This document shows positions 32,588 to 41,138 of a stretch of DNA of 64,000 bases, one piece after another. The stretch comes from an uncultured bacterium (GTDB lineage: Bacteria > Bacillota > Clostridia > Lachnospirales > Lachnospiraceae). The notes under the pieces were generated by a model that worked only from the letters and a program-made list of their open reading frames with translations, made no database searches and was not told the origin of the DNA. The translations under genes were made by a program, and so were the position numbers. The stretch lies in NCBI GenBank assembly GCA_948467735.1, contig CAOKFN010000016.1:1-64000 (forward strand), read 5' to 3'. Position 1 is the stretch's first letter. The number at the start of each line of letters is the position of its first letter.

Positions 32588-33878
32588 TTTCTTTCGCCCT
32601 CTTTCTTATGGTCCGCACGGAAGAAACTGTCATGCACCAAAGCGCCATAACGGTCACGCCGACAATTCTAAAGGTAAATTCACAATGAATCGCCGTATGA
32701 TTCTGCGTCAGAATCAGCCAGCCCATAGGAAATAACGCCGCCGCCCCCAGACAGACCATAGAAATTCCCCAGTCCGCGCTGCGCGCCTTGATCAGACACC
32801 ACACGCCGGAAACCAGCGCCGCCGCCGCAAGAATTCCAAATCCTATTCCGTACATCACGGAGTCATACTGCTGCAAAACCGCTCCGAAGGTTCTGCTCAC
32901 CCCCGAGAACACGGAAGCATAGCCGTCCAGCGGGGAAGTTCTGTAGATAATGGACCATGCCGCATTTCTCAAGGTTCCTGTCTGACAGGTAATTTCCGCA
33001 ATTACCCACTTCATTCCCCACATTCCCAGATAGCCCGCCGCCCAGCAGGCGCAGTTCCAGAAGGTTTTGCTTAACTGCTTTTTCCACGCCGTCTCGCCGC
33101 TAAGCGCCAGCCACACGCACAGCGGCACTCCCAATGTCACAATCGGGTACGTCAGGAAATCAATATACGCCGTCAGAATTCCTATCAGCAGAAAAACCTC
33201 TTCCCGCCAGTTTTTTCTCTCTATCTTATCATAAAAAAGCATCAGCACTATCACAGCCGCCAATGTAATACTCCAGCAATCCGATAAAGTCAACGAAAAC
33301 CATATGCGCAGGGGTTTCATAAACAGAAACGTCACAAGAATGCCCAGACCCAGATATGCTTTTCTCCGATAGCACGATACCGCCGCTGCCGCCAGCAGCA
33401 GCAAAATTTGAAAAACAGCCAGAAAAGTCTCCACATGCTTCCACGACATGCACATCAGCAGAGGTTTTAAATACACCAAATACCCATGCCAGTACTTGGA
33501 ATATTCTTTTAAATACATGCCCTCCGAGCCTCTCCGCACAAATTCCGTCAAAGACTTCTCCGTCATCCACGTAGTGTCGTCCCCAAGGTCATGATGAAAA
33601 ATGTACATGGCATGTGCCCAAGGCCCCTGCCCTTCCACCCTCTCCAATGCATTCTGCACCATAAGGCAGTCCGTAAAATTATCCTTGACGCTCACAATCC
33701 TTTTGCGCCAGCCGTCGCCGTTGGGATCCTCTTTGACTTCTATCATTTCATACAAGGATTCCGCCGCATGCCTTCTGGCAGAATCCACCGGAAGCAAAAA
33801 TGTCAACATCAGCAGAAGGGAACCTGCCGCCGCGCTGCCAAACAAAATAATCAATACATTTCGTATCCTCTTTTTCAT
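32556..33878 (-). CDS. Polytopic membrane protein, possible GT-C-like partner
   Basis: Unrecognised 440-aa protein with an N-terminal helix (residues about 9-31), a 110-residue extracytoplasmic loop with DLGDDTTWMTEKSL and SKYWHGYLVYLKPLL, and about nine further helices. A large first loop followed by multiple helices resembles GT-C or O-antigen-ligase-like proteins, but no catalytic motif is certain. The ATG at 33878 has AGAGGA at 7 nt; an upstream GTG is too close. It lies 37 nt after infA on the same strand and overlaps the downstream gene. Confidence 0.65.
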   Translation of the reverse strand: MKKRIRNVLIILFGSAAAGSLLLMLTFLLPVDSARRHAAESLYEMIEVKEDPNGDGWRKRIVSVKDNFTDCLMVQNALERVEGQGPWAHAMYIFHHDLGDDTTWMTEKSLTEFVRRGSEGMYLKEYSKYWHGYLVYLKPLLMCMSWKHVETFLAVFQILLLLAAAAVSCYRRKAYLGLGILVTFLFMKPLRIWFSLTLSDCWSITLAAVIVLMLFYDKIERKNWREEVFLLIGILTAYIDFLTYPIVTLGVPLCVWLALSGETAWKKQLSKTFWNCACWAAGYLGMWGMKWVIAEITCQTGTLRNAAWSIIYRTSPLDGYASVFSGVSRTFGAVLQQYDSVMYGIGFGILAAAALVSGVWCLIKARSADWGISMVCLGAAALFPMGWLILTQNHTAIHCEFTFRIVGVTVMALWCMTVSSVRTIRKRAKENGIQNGIGQK

Positions 33879-33915
33879 CTCCACTTCCTCTGCTTCTGCA
33901 TTTTGGAGATGCGGT

Positions 33916-34134
33916 CTATTTATCCCGCCAGATAATGCGCCCCTTGCTCAAATCATAGGGTGAAAGCTCAAGCGTCACCCTGTCCCCCGGCAGAATACGG
34001 ATAAAATTTTGGCGAAGCTTGCCGCTGATATGCGCCAGCACACGATGTCCGTTCTCCAATTCCACCTGAAACATGGTGTTAGGCAGCTTCTCCACAACAG
34101 TACCCTCAATTTCAATTACATCACTTTTAGACAT
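33916..34134 (-). CDS. infA: Translation initiation factor IF-1
   Basis: Single S1/OB-fold protein of 72 aa that occupies the A site during initiation. It starts MSKSDVIEIEGTVVEKLPN and contains ENGHRVLAHISGKLRQNFI and GDRVTLELSPYDLSKGRI, the family signature. Lies 17 nt after the KOW gene; normally followed by rpmJ, which here is 3.4 kb away. Confidence 0.98.
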   Translation of the reverse strand: MSKSDVIEIEGTVVEKLPNTMFQVELENGHRVLAHISGKLRQNFIRILPGDRVTLELSPYDLSKGRIIWRDK

Positions 34135-34151
34135 ATATTTCCTCCATCTTT

Positions 34152-34451
34152 CTATTGCCGCCCCATGACGTTTTCCGTCCCGGCTGCTGCGGCCGTTTTA
34201 TACTGCTTCAATGCATACTTAATTTCTTCCGCATATACCGTTTCGCCTTTTTGCAGCTTCCAAAGCAGCGCTTCCTCCACCCTTCGGTTCATAGGCTGTA
34301 TATGCTTTTTTCGCTTCTTTTTCGGTTTATCAGGGGGCTTCAGGCATCCGTCGCAAAGAAAGACAAAATCGCCCTCCTCCGCCGTGATCACATAAAGCTC
34401 CCCCCTGTCATGCCCGGCCTTCGAGAAAGCCAGCTGTCCAATCATACTCAT
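34152..34451 (-). CDS. KOW-domain RNA-binding protein (L14e-like)
   Basis: Small protein of 99 aa. The N-terminal KOW-like barrel includes GQLAFSKAGHDRGELYVI, followed by a basic linker (KPPDKPKKKRKKHI) and a helical end. Genes like this lie between map and infA in many Clostridia, so a role linked to the ribosome is likely but not proven. Two closely spaced ATG codons (34451 and 34445) could both serve. Confidence 0.82.
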   Translation of the reverse strand: MSMIGQLAFSKAGHDRGELYVITAEEGDFVFLCDGCLKPPDKPKKKRKKHIQPMNRRVEEALLWKLQKGETVYAEEIKYALKQYKTAAAAGTENVMGRQ

Positions 34452-34473
34452 TCAAACCCCATTCCTGCCGCAC

Positions 34474-35223
34474 TTAAAGCGTCAAAATCTCCGGTTCCCC
34501 GTCCGTGATCAGTATGGTATTCTCATAATGGGCCGAAATGGATCCGTCCTCCGTCACCACAGTCCAATTATCCTCCAGCCATTCCACATCCGCCCTTCCC
34601 ATATTAATCATGGGCTCTACGGCAAGGGTCATGCCCGCCCGAAGCTTCGGCCCCCTCTTAATCTGCGCATAATTGGGGACCTGCGGGTCCTCGTGAAGCT
34701 TCGTACCCACCCCGTGCCCCACCAGATCCCGCACGATGCCATATCCGTAAGGCTTGATATACGCGGCAATGGCATTGGAAATATCAAACAAATGATTGCC
34801 TGCTTTCGCCATTTTTATACCTGCAAAAAAACTCTCCCTAGTAGCGTCTATCAGTTTCCGGGCCTCCGGGCTGATTTTTCCCACCCCGTGGGTTCTGGCC
34901 TCGTCGGAATGATACCCTTTATAAATCATTCCCGCATCCAGACTTACAATATCGCCCTCCTGTAAAATGCGGCGCTTGCTTGGAATGCCATGCACCACCT
35001 CGTCGTTGACGGACACACAGATGCTCGCCGGATATCCGTTATAATGCAGGAAATTCGGGATGCCGCCCAGCTTGCGAATCAGACTGTCCCCCTTGATGTC
35101 AATTTCTCTGGTGGAGATGCCGGGACGTATCATTTCCTCCAGCTCCTTATGTACGATGGCCAGCCGCCTGCAGGATTCCCGGATAAGCTTTATTTGTTCT
35201 TCTGTCTTAATTATAATCGCCAT
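34474..35223 (-). CDS. map: Type I methionine aminopeptidase
   Basis: Removes the initiator methionine from nascent proteins; cytosolic metalloenzyme of 249 aa. Metal ligands are visible in SLDAGMIYKGYHSDEART, GHGVGTKLHEDP, AVEPMINMG and the C-terminal TVVTEDGSISAHYENT. The N-terminal extension with a zinc-binding SEC-type motif is absent. It follows adk by 15 nt. Confidence 0.97.
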   Translation of the reverse strand: MAIIIKTEEQIKLIRESCRRLAIVHKELEEMIRPGISTREIDIKGDSLIRKLGGIPNFLHYNGYPASICVSVNDEVVHGIPSKRRILQEGDIVSLDAGMIYKGYHSDEARTHGVGKISPEARKLIDATRESFFAGIKMAKAGNHLFDISNAIAAYIKPYGYGIVRDLVGHGVGTKLHEDPQVPNYAQIKRGPKLRAGMTLAVEPMINMGRADVEWLEDNWTVVTEDGSISAHYENTILITDGEPEILTL

Positions 35224-35238
35224 GATAACACAACTTTC

Positions 35239-35880
35239 CTACTTTAATATATCTGAAATCGACCGAAATACATCCTGCATCTCCAAGGTTCCGTCCACGG
35301 TTTTCAAAACGCCCTTCTTCGTATAGTAGTCAATCAGAGGCTGTGTCTGGTCATGATATACCTTCAAACGGTTCTGTACCGTCTCCTGCTTGTCATCGTC
35401 CCGAAGCACCAGCTCGCCGCCGCAGCTGTCGCAGACTCCCTCCTTTTTAGGCGGAATATGCTCCACATGAAAAGTCGCCCCGCACTTTAAGCAGGCGCGT
35501 CTGCCGGACATTCTCTTTACAATATTGTCGTCGGGAACATCCACATTCACCGCATAATCAATGGTTTCTCCCAGCTTTTGCAGCGCCTCGTCCAGAACCT
35601 GCGCCTGAGGAATCGTCCTTGGGAAGCCGTCCAGCACATAGCCCTTGGCACAGTCCTCCTGCGCCACTCTGTCAAGCAGAATTTTCACCGTCAGCTCATC
35701 CGGCACCAAAAGCCCCTGATCCATATATTTCTTCGCTTCCGTTCCCAGCTCCGTGCCGTTCTTAATATTGGCACGGAAAATATCCCCTGTGGAGATATGA
35801 GGAATGCCGAATTTCTCCGCAATCATTTTCGCCTGAGTTCCCTTGCCGGCCCCCGGCGCGCCCAACATAATTATTTTCAT
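35239..35880 (-). CDS. adk: Adenylate kinase (zinc-lid type)
   Basis: Interconverts ATP+AMP and 2 ADP. The 213-aa product has the P-loop GAPGAGKGTQA, the AMP-binding segment STGDIFRANI, DGFPRT and a long lid with four cysteines (CLKCG and CDSCGG), typical of Gram-positive adenylate kinases that bind zinc. It heads adk-map-KOW-infA with its own promoter; secY, its usual upstream neighbour, is absent and guaB takes that place. Confidence 0.97.
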   Translation of the reverse strand: MKIIMLGAPGAGKGTQAKMIAEKFGIPHISTGDIFRANIKNGTELGTEAKKYMDQGLLVPDELTVKILLDRVAQEDCAKGYVLDGFPRTIPQAQVLDEALQKLGETIDYAVNVDVPDDNIVKRMSGRRACLKCGATFHVEHIPPKKEGVCDSCGGELVLRDDDKQETVQNRLKVYHDQTQPLIDYYTKKGVLKTVDGTLEMQDVFRSISDILK

Positions 35881-35932
35881 TTTCTCTCGCTCCCGCTTAT
35901 TATATTTCCGCTAAAAATGCTTTTCACATCTC

Positions 35933-35961
35933 ATTGTAACTACTTTTTGAAAAGTTTGCAA
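35933..35961 (-). promoter_or_regulatory. Promoter of adk-map-infA
   Basis: Minus strand TTGCAA (35961-35956), 17-bp spacer, TACAAT (35938-35933), about 55 bp before adk. Confidence 0.75.
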
Positions 35962-35993
35962 TATCTATCCGGCTAAAATCTAAAAAATATATG

Positions 35994-36138
35994 AAAAAAA
36001 TAGTACATCCGACGCTTTTCCTATGGGAAAACGGATTCCGTCGGAAATTCACGCCCACGACGGCAGGCTTCCCGGGAACCAATTACTTTTCCTCATTGCC
36101 CGCGGAAATAAACGGGCGCACGCTTAAAGCATGCGCCC
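35994..36138 (-). terminator. Two hairpins after guaB, probable terminators
   Basis: The first hairpin (36128-36138 with 36114-36124, one mismatch) lies 25 nt after the guaB stop and is followed by a T-rich stretch. The second (36039-36045 with 36008-36014 plus an inner stem) is followed after 7 nt by seven T (36000-35994). Together they should end the guaB transcript before the adk promoter. Confidence 0.6.
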
Positions 36139-36162
36139 CCGACAATCCCTTATGCACAATAT

Positions 36163-37617
36163 TTATTCATCCACGCTGTAATTAGGCGCTTCCTTGGTAA
36201 TATGAATGTCGTGAGGATGGCTTTCCTTCAAGGACGCAGCGGATATCTTCACAAACCTGCCGTTCTGCTTCAGCTCCTCGATATTATGGGCGCCGCAGTA
36301 TCCCATGCCGGAGCGCAGTCCTCCCAGCAGCTGGAATACCGTGTCCTCCAAATCTCCCTTATAAGCCACGCGCCCTTCCACGCCTTCCGGCACAAGCTTT
36401 TTCGCATTCTCCTGAAAATACCGATCCTTGCTGCCGTTCTCCATGGCGGCGATGGAGCCCATGCCCCGATAAACCTTGTACTTTCTTCCTTGGAACAGTT
36501 CATACTCTCCGGGACTCTCTTCGCATCCCGCGAACATGCTTCCCATCATACACACATTTCCGCCCGCGGCGATCGCCTTGGTGATATCTCCGGAATATTT
36601 AATGCCCCCGTCCGCAATGATGGGAACGCCGTATTCCTTCGCCGCCTCATAACAGTCCATAATCGCCGTAATCTGAGGCACGCCGATACCTGCCACCACG
36701 CGGGTCGTACAGATGGAGCCGGGCCCGATTCCTACCTTTACGGCGTCCGCGCCGTTCTCAATCAAATCCTTTGCCGCCTGTCCGGTTGCCACATTGCCCG
36801 CAATCACCTGAAGCTCCGGATATTTCTCCTTGATCATCCTCAGACAGTTCAACACGTTCTGGGAATGCCCATGGGCGCTGTCCAGCACGATCACATCCAC
36901 CTTGGCGTCCACCAGCGCCGATACCCTGTCAAGGACGTTTGCCGTAATTCCCACGCCGGCGCCGCAGAGAAGCCTCCCCTGTTCATCCTTTGCCGCCAGC
37001 GGATACCGGATGGTTTTCTCTATATCTTTGATGGTGATAAGCCCTTTTAGATTAAAATTCTCATCCACAATGGGAAGCTTTTCCTTTCTGGCCTTTCCCA
37101 GAATTTTCTTCGCCTCCTCCAAGGTGATTCCCTCCGGCGCGGTAATCAATCCCTCGCTGGTCATGGATTCTTTGATTTTCTTGGTGAAATCCGTCTCGAA
37201 TTTCAGGTCGCGGTTGGTGATAATGCCCACCAGCTTACGGCCTTCCGTGATGGGGACGCCGGAAATGCGGAATTTCCCCATCAAGGCGTCCGCGTCCGCC
37301 AGAGTATGTTCGGGAGTCAAGGAAAAGGGATCCGTGATAACGCCGTTTTCCGAACGTTTCACCTTGTCTACTTCTTCTGCCTGCGCTTCTATAGACATAT
37401 TTTTGTGGATGATGCCGATACCGCCCTGCCTTGCCATGGCTATGGCCATGCGGTGTTCCGTCACGGTATCCATCCCCGCGCTCATCATAGGGATATTCAG
37501 CTTAATCTTCTTTGTCAGCCAAGTCGTCAAATCCACTTGATTCGGTATGACCTGCGAGTACGCAGGCACCAGCAGCACGTCGTCAAAGGTAATTCCCTCA
37601 CCGATAATCTGTCCCAT
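36163..37617 (-). CDS. guaB: IMP dehydrogenase
   Basis: Oxidises IMP to XMP with NAD+, the first committed step of GMP synthesis. The 484-aa product has the catalytic cysteine in GPGSICTTRVVAG, the DGGIKYSGD phosphate site, and RYFQ in the mobile flap. A pair of CBS domains (about residues 93-205) is inserted in the barrel, including GRKLVGIITNRDL. It is a single-gene unit with its own promoter and terminators. Confidence 0.98.
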   Translation of the reverse strand: MGQIIGEGITFDDVLLVPAYSQVIPNQVDLTTWLTKKIKLNIPMMSAGMDTVTEHRMAIAMARQGGIGIIHKNMSIEAQAEEVDKVKRSENGVITDPFSLTPEHTLADADALMGKFRISGVPITEGRKLVGIITNRDLKFETDFTKKIKESMTSEGLITAPEGITLEEAKKILGKARKEKLPIVDENFNLKGLITIKDIEKTIRYPLAAKDEQGRLLCGAGVGITANVLDRVSALVDAKVDVIVLDSAHGHSQNVLNCLRMIKEKYPELQVIAGNVATGQAAKDLIENGADAVKVGIGPGSICTTRVVAGIGVPQITAIMDCYEAAKEYGVPIIADGGIKYSGDITKAIAAGGNVCMMGSMFAGCEESPGEYELFQGRKYKVYRGMGSIAAMENGSKDRYFQENAKKLVPEGVEGRVAYKGDLEDTVFQLLGGLRSGMGYCGAHNIEELKQNGRFVKISAASLKESHPHDIHITKEAPNYSVDE

Positions 37618-37662
37618 CTTCCATCCTCCTATGTGATTGTATGTGATTTTTTAATTCTCATG

Positions 37663-37691
37663 AGTTTACCAAAATTTATGCGTTATGTCAA
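37663..37691 (-). promoter_or_regulatory. Promoter of guaB
   Basis: Minus strand TTGACA (37691-37686), 17-bp spacer, TAAACT (37668-37663). The leader is only about 40 nt, leaving little room for a purine riboswitch. Confidence 0.82.
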
Positions 37692-37706
37692 TACAAAATT
37701 TAACGG

Positions 37707-38213
37707 CTAATCCGCATACACTTTTCTCGGCGACATATTCCTCATGACCTTAATCATATCCTCGGAAGGACTTAATATAATCTTCTGGCTGCCCTCGTAG
37801 TACATCACATACCGCTTGTCCGGCTTCAATTCCTCGCCGATGCTGTAATCAATCTCCTTGGCGGTGCGATTCTTGTAATTGTCCAGATGATAGCTCTTTA
37901 TGGGCGCCAGTATCTCTATCTTCTCCAGACTGTAAACCGCCATTCTTTTTCTCTTGGTCTTTGCCATTACCTTATCCACCGTCAGTTCCCTGTCCAGATA
38001 GAGATACTCATATTCCAGATCGGTAAACATATTGACGAAGTAAGCTCCCGCGCCGGTCAGTACCGGCACAAAGATCAAAAAGGGAATCATGGGCCCCAGC
38101 ACCATGAAAACAAGCGTAAATATCACCGTCAGCACAATCAACAGAACCTTAAAAAATCTGCCCAGTATGGAAGGCTTCGCCTTTACCAGACATTCCACAT
38201 AAGTATCGCTCAT
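37707..38213 (-). CDS. Conserved two-helix membrane protein (DUF6106-like)
   Basis: Hypothetical protein of 168 aa with two adjacent hydrophobic helices (about residues 18-62) and a C-terminal domain of about 100 residues containing LEYEYLYLDRELTVDKVM and KRYVMYYEGSQKIILSPSEDM. Similar short membrane proteins are common in Lachnospiraceae; no function is known to me. Its start codon is 22 bp from a large palindrome (38235-38268). Divergent from the membrane-anchored gene at 38469. Confidence 0.75.
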   Translation of the reverse strand: MSDTYVECLVKAKPSILGRFFKVLLIVLTVIFTLVFMVLGPMIPFLIFVPVLTGAGAYFVNMFTDLEYEYLYLDRELTVDKVMAKTKRKRMAVYSLEKIEILAPIKSYHLDNYKNRTAKEIDYSIGEELKPDKRYVMYYEGSQKIILSPSEDMIKVMRNMSPRKVYAD

Positions 38214-38234
38214 CTTACCTACCTGTCCTTTATT

Positions 38235-38268
38235 TTATTAATGCATCATATATATGACGCATTAATAA
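38235..38268. promoter_or_regulatory. 34-bp near-perfect palindrome, candidate operator
   Basis: Positions 38235-38268 read the same on both strands except for one mismatched pair. It lies in the divergent intergenic region just before the DUF6106-like start and overlaps its likely -10 region, which fits a repressor site. Confidence 0.55.
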
Positions 38269-38359
38269 TAATATACCCCATCTCTTTTCAACTTGCAAGG
38301 CACTTTCACAAATCCTCCCTTATTTATCTTTTTTTTAGAATCTGGTTAGATTCGTTTCC

Positions 38360-38388
38360 TTGACATCCCTTGAACAAACTCGTATCAT
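38360..38388 (+). promoter_or_regulatory. Promoter of the 38469 membrane protein gene
   Basis: TTGACA (38360-38365), 17-bp spacer, TATCAT (38383-38388). Confidence 0.8.
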
Positions 38389-38468
38389 TACAATAGAATT
38401 TTACCTGCTTCCGGTTCCCGACTGCGGGAGCCATATTACATTACACAACAAATCAGGGAGGTGCCGCC

Positions 38469-39212
38469 ATGCCGGTAATGGACGAATTTAAAGAAGAGCG
38501 GGAAGCGCTGAAACATGGAACCTTGAAAGAAAAATTAAGCTATTTTTTTGAATATTATAAATGGCATGTGATCGCCATTGCAGCCGGCGCCTTTTTCATA
38601 ATCTCCATCGGCTGGCACTGGCTGACGCAGAAGGATACCGCCATTTACGCCGCGTTGATCAACGCGGTGGAAATGCCGCGCGCCGAAGAATATGCCCAAA
38701 GCTTTGCGGAGGCCGCCGGAATTGACACGGACGAATATGAAATCCATTTGGACGCCTCCATGCGCATTGACCTGAACGTGCTTGATCAAGTAACCATCAC
38801 CTCCAGCGAAAAGCTGACCGCCTATATTGCCGCCAAAAACGTGGACGTCTTCGTCACCGACGAAGCCATTATGCAGCATTATGCCTACGGCGATACTTTC
38901 TTGGATTTAAGAGAATTCCTGTCGGAAGAACAATATGCCCAATATCAGCCTTATTTCTATTATATGGACCAGACCGTCATGGAGGAATACCTAGCAAACC
39001 GCAATGGCATGGATACTTCTAACATAATCGAATATCCCGACCCAAGGAATCCCGAAGCAATGGACGACCCCATTCCCGTAGGCATTTACCTGAAGGCCGA
39101 TTCCGCTTTGAAGGATTCCTTCTACTATACCGGCGATTGTATTGCAGCCATTGTGGGAAACACAAAGAGAGCGGAAAACGTCTCCAAATTTATCGATTTT
39201 ATTTTTGAATAA
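38469..39212 (+). CDS. Membrane-anchored hypothetical protein
   Basis: Unrecognised 247-aa protein. A charged N-terminus (FKEEREALKHGTLKEKLSYF) precedes one membrane helix (about residues 35-55, HVIAIAAGAFFIISIGWHWL) and an extracytoplasmic domain of about 190 residues. The domain contains DVFVTDEAIMQHYAYGDTF and ends with AIVGNTKRAENVSKFIDFIF, a pattern reminiscent of periplasmic solute-binding folds (weak inference). Ribosome-binding site GGGAGGT. It has its own promoter and terminator. Confidence 0.75.
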   Translation: MPVMDEFKEEREALKHGTLKEKLSYFFEYYKWHVIAIAAGAFFIISIGWHWLTQKDTAIYAALINAVEMPRAEEYAQSFAEAAGIDTDEYEIHLDASMRIDLNVLDQVTITSSEKLTAYIAAKNVDVFVTDEAIMQHYAYGDTFLDLREFLSEEQYAQYQPYFYYMDQTVMEEYLANRNGMDTSNIIEYPDPRNPEAMDDPIPVGIYLKADSALKDSFYYTGDCIAAIVGNTKRAENVSKFIDFIFE

Positions 39213-39338
39213 ATCATTGCCGAACAAGCCCGAAAACTTATCCCGCCATTGATGGCGTTTTCTGCGCGGATTTTCCGCCTGTTTGAAATGTATGGGCTTA
39301 CAGGGCAGAGTTCCGCCTGCTTTTTTGAACATGGCTGT

Positions 39339-39396
39339 CGGCGGATATTCCTCAAACGAAAACTTGTTTCTATGGGAATATCCGCCGCCTTTTGTT
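39339..39396 (+). terminator. Terminator of the 38469 gene
   Basis: 13-bp perfect stem (39339-39351 with 39374/39375-39386 region), 23-nt loop, then CCTTTTGTTT on the plus strand. Confidence 0.65.
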
Positions 39397-39491
39397 TATC
39401 AGACACCTGCCTCTGCCTGCGGTGCCATTGGTTTTTTTGAATCAAGCGTCTTCCGCCTGTCAATGTCGGACAGGAATGCGCCGTTTTATGC

Positions 39492-40964
39492 TCACAGAAG
39501 TTCTTTCAAAAGCTTATTGACCGCCACGGGATCCGCTTTTCCCTTCATGGCTTTCATGGTCTGACCCACTAGGAAGCCGACGGCTCTTTCTCTGCCGTTA
39601 TGGTAATCCTGCACGGACTGAGGATTTGCCGCTATTACCTCCTCCACCGCTTTTCGCAGGGCTCCCTCGTCGTTTACCATCCTCAATCCCTTTTCTTCCA
39701 CATAGCGCTCGGGATCCACATCCTGTTCAAACATCACCTCAAATACTTCCTTAGCCACGTTGGAATTAATTGCCTGCGATTCCGTCAAAGCAATCAATTT
39801 TGCCAGATTTTCCGGTGAAAAACGAATGTCCTCCGGATCCGATTCCTTTTCTTTCAACAGGCGCAGCGTCTCCCCCATGAGCCAGTTGGATACCTTTTTG
39901 GGCTGGCTCCCCAGCGCGGCCGCTGCTTCAAAAATATCCGCCATATGCTTGGAATTCGTGATAATCTCAATATCATAGTCGGGAAGATCATATTCCTTCC
40001 GATAGCGTTTCATTTTTTCCTCCCGGAATTCCGGCTGTCTGGAACGGATTTCCTCCAGAAAAGCGTCGCTGATGCTGATAGGCATCAAATCCGGATCCGG
40101 AAAATAACGGTAATCCTGCGCATCCTCCTTGGAGCGCATGGCATAGGAGGTTTCCTTCGCCTCATCCCAGCGGCGTGTTTCCTGAACCACCGCCTTTCCC
40201 GCTTCCAGCAGGTCAATCTGGCGGTTTCTCTCCCCCTCGATGGCTTTGGCTATGGCCCGGAAGGAATTCAGATTTTTCATCTCCGTGCGGGTTCCGTATT
40301 CCTTCGCTCCCGCCTCCCGGACGGACAGATTCACGTCCGCCCGCATGGAGCCCTCCTGCAGCTTGCAGTCGCTGGCCCCCAGATACTGAATCATCAGACG
40401 CAGCTTCTCCAAATAGGCAATCACTTCCTCCGCGCTTCTCATATCGGGTTCGGACACAATCTCTATCAGCGGCACTCCCGAACGGTTATAATCCACCAGC
40501 GCAGCGTCCTCCCATTCGTCATGTATAAGCTTTCCCGCGTCCTCTTCCATATGGATTTCATGAATGCCGATTCTCTTAGTCCGGGGCGCGTCCACTGCTT
40601 TGGAATCCATATTTTCCGACGTTTCCTTCGGAATTTCAATCTCCACATATCCGTCCCTGCAGATGGGCAGGTATAGCTGGGAAATCTGATAATTCTGAGG
40701 GTTATCGGGATAAAAATAATTCTTCCGGTCAAATTTGCAGTATCTGGTAACGCTGCAGTTGGCCGCAAGCCCCACTGCAACCGCATATTCCAGCACTTTT
40801 TTATTCAGCACGGGAAGCGTTCCGGGCATCCCCGTACAGACCGGACAGGTATGTGAATTAGGCCTTCCCCCGAATGCCGTGGAGCATCCGCAGAAAATCT
40901 TGGTTTTCGTGGCAAGCTCCACATGCACCTCCAGTCCAATCACTGTCTCATATTCCTTTGCCAT
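39492..40964 (-). CDS. gatB: Asp-tRNA(Asn)/Glu-tRNA(Gln) amidotransferase subunit B
   Basis: tRNA-binding and kinase subunit of GatCAB, which converts misacylated Asp-tRNA(Asn) and/or Glu-tRNA(Gln) to the amides. The 490-aa product starts MAKEYETVIGLEVHVELATKT and has GMPGTLPVLNKK, DRKNYFYPDNPQNYQISQ and the tail domain with GQTMKAMKGKADP. It is separated from gatA by 333 nt holding a minisatellite and a large hairpin, which is unusual for this operon. Confidence 0.97.
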   Translation of the reverse strand: MAKEYETVIGLEVHVELATKTKIFCGCSTAFGGRPNSHTCPVCTGMPGTLPVLNKKVLEYAVAVGLAANCSVTRYCKFDRKNYFYPDNPQNYQISQLYLPICRDGYVEIEIPKETSENMDSKAVDAPRTKRIGIHEIHMEEDAGKLIHDEWEDAALVDYNRSGVPLIEIVSEPDMRSAEEVIAYLEKLRLMIQYLGASDCKLQEGSMRADVNLSVREAGAKEYGTRTEMKNLNSFRAIAKAIEGERNRQIDLLEAGKAVVQETRRWDEAKETSYAMRSKEDAQDYRYFPDPDLMPISISDAFLEEIRSRQPEFREEKMKRYRKEYDLPDYDIEIITNSKHMADIFEAAAALGSQPKKVSNWLMGETLRLLKEKESDPEDIRFSPENLAKLIALTESQAINSNVAKEVFEVMFEQDVDPERYVEEKGLRMVNDEGALRKAVEEVIAANPQSVQDYHNGRERAVGFLVGQTMKAMKGKADPVAVNKLLKELL

Positions 40965-41002
40965 TCTTCTGCCTCCTATTCCAGTACCGTCTCTACACTA
41001 CA

Positions 41003-41065
41003 GCGCCCACACAGGGAAGAAAATTTCATCTGCAAAGGGCGCAGCTGAAATTTTCTTCCGGGCGC
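41003..41065 (-). other. Large two-part hairpin directly upstream of gatB
   Basis: Arms 41015-41028 and 41046-41059 form a perfect 14-bp stem. Outer arms 41003-41008 and 41060-41065 add 6 bp of GC after a bulge. It ends about 40 nt before the gatB start. No T-tract follows, so it is more likely an mRNA stability or processing element than a terminator. Confidence 0.7.
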
Positions 41066-41138
41066 TTCCATTCCGAGACTGTTTTAAATTTCCTCTTGAC
41101 ATTTCTTAGCTGGACTATTTTTATTCCGGCTCCTGCGC

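Noticed and set aside
36202..37050. 282-codon plus-strand frame antisense to guaB
   Set aside because: Shadow of a clear guaB; no ribosome-binding site or motif.
37618..37662. Purine riboswitch before guaB
   Set aside because: The leader is only about 40 nt from the predicted start and has no riboswitch-like pairing.
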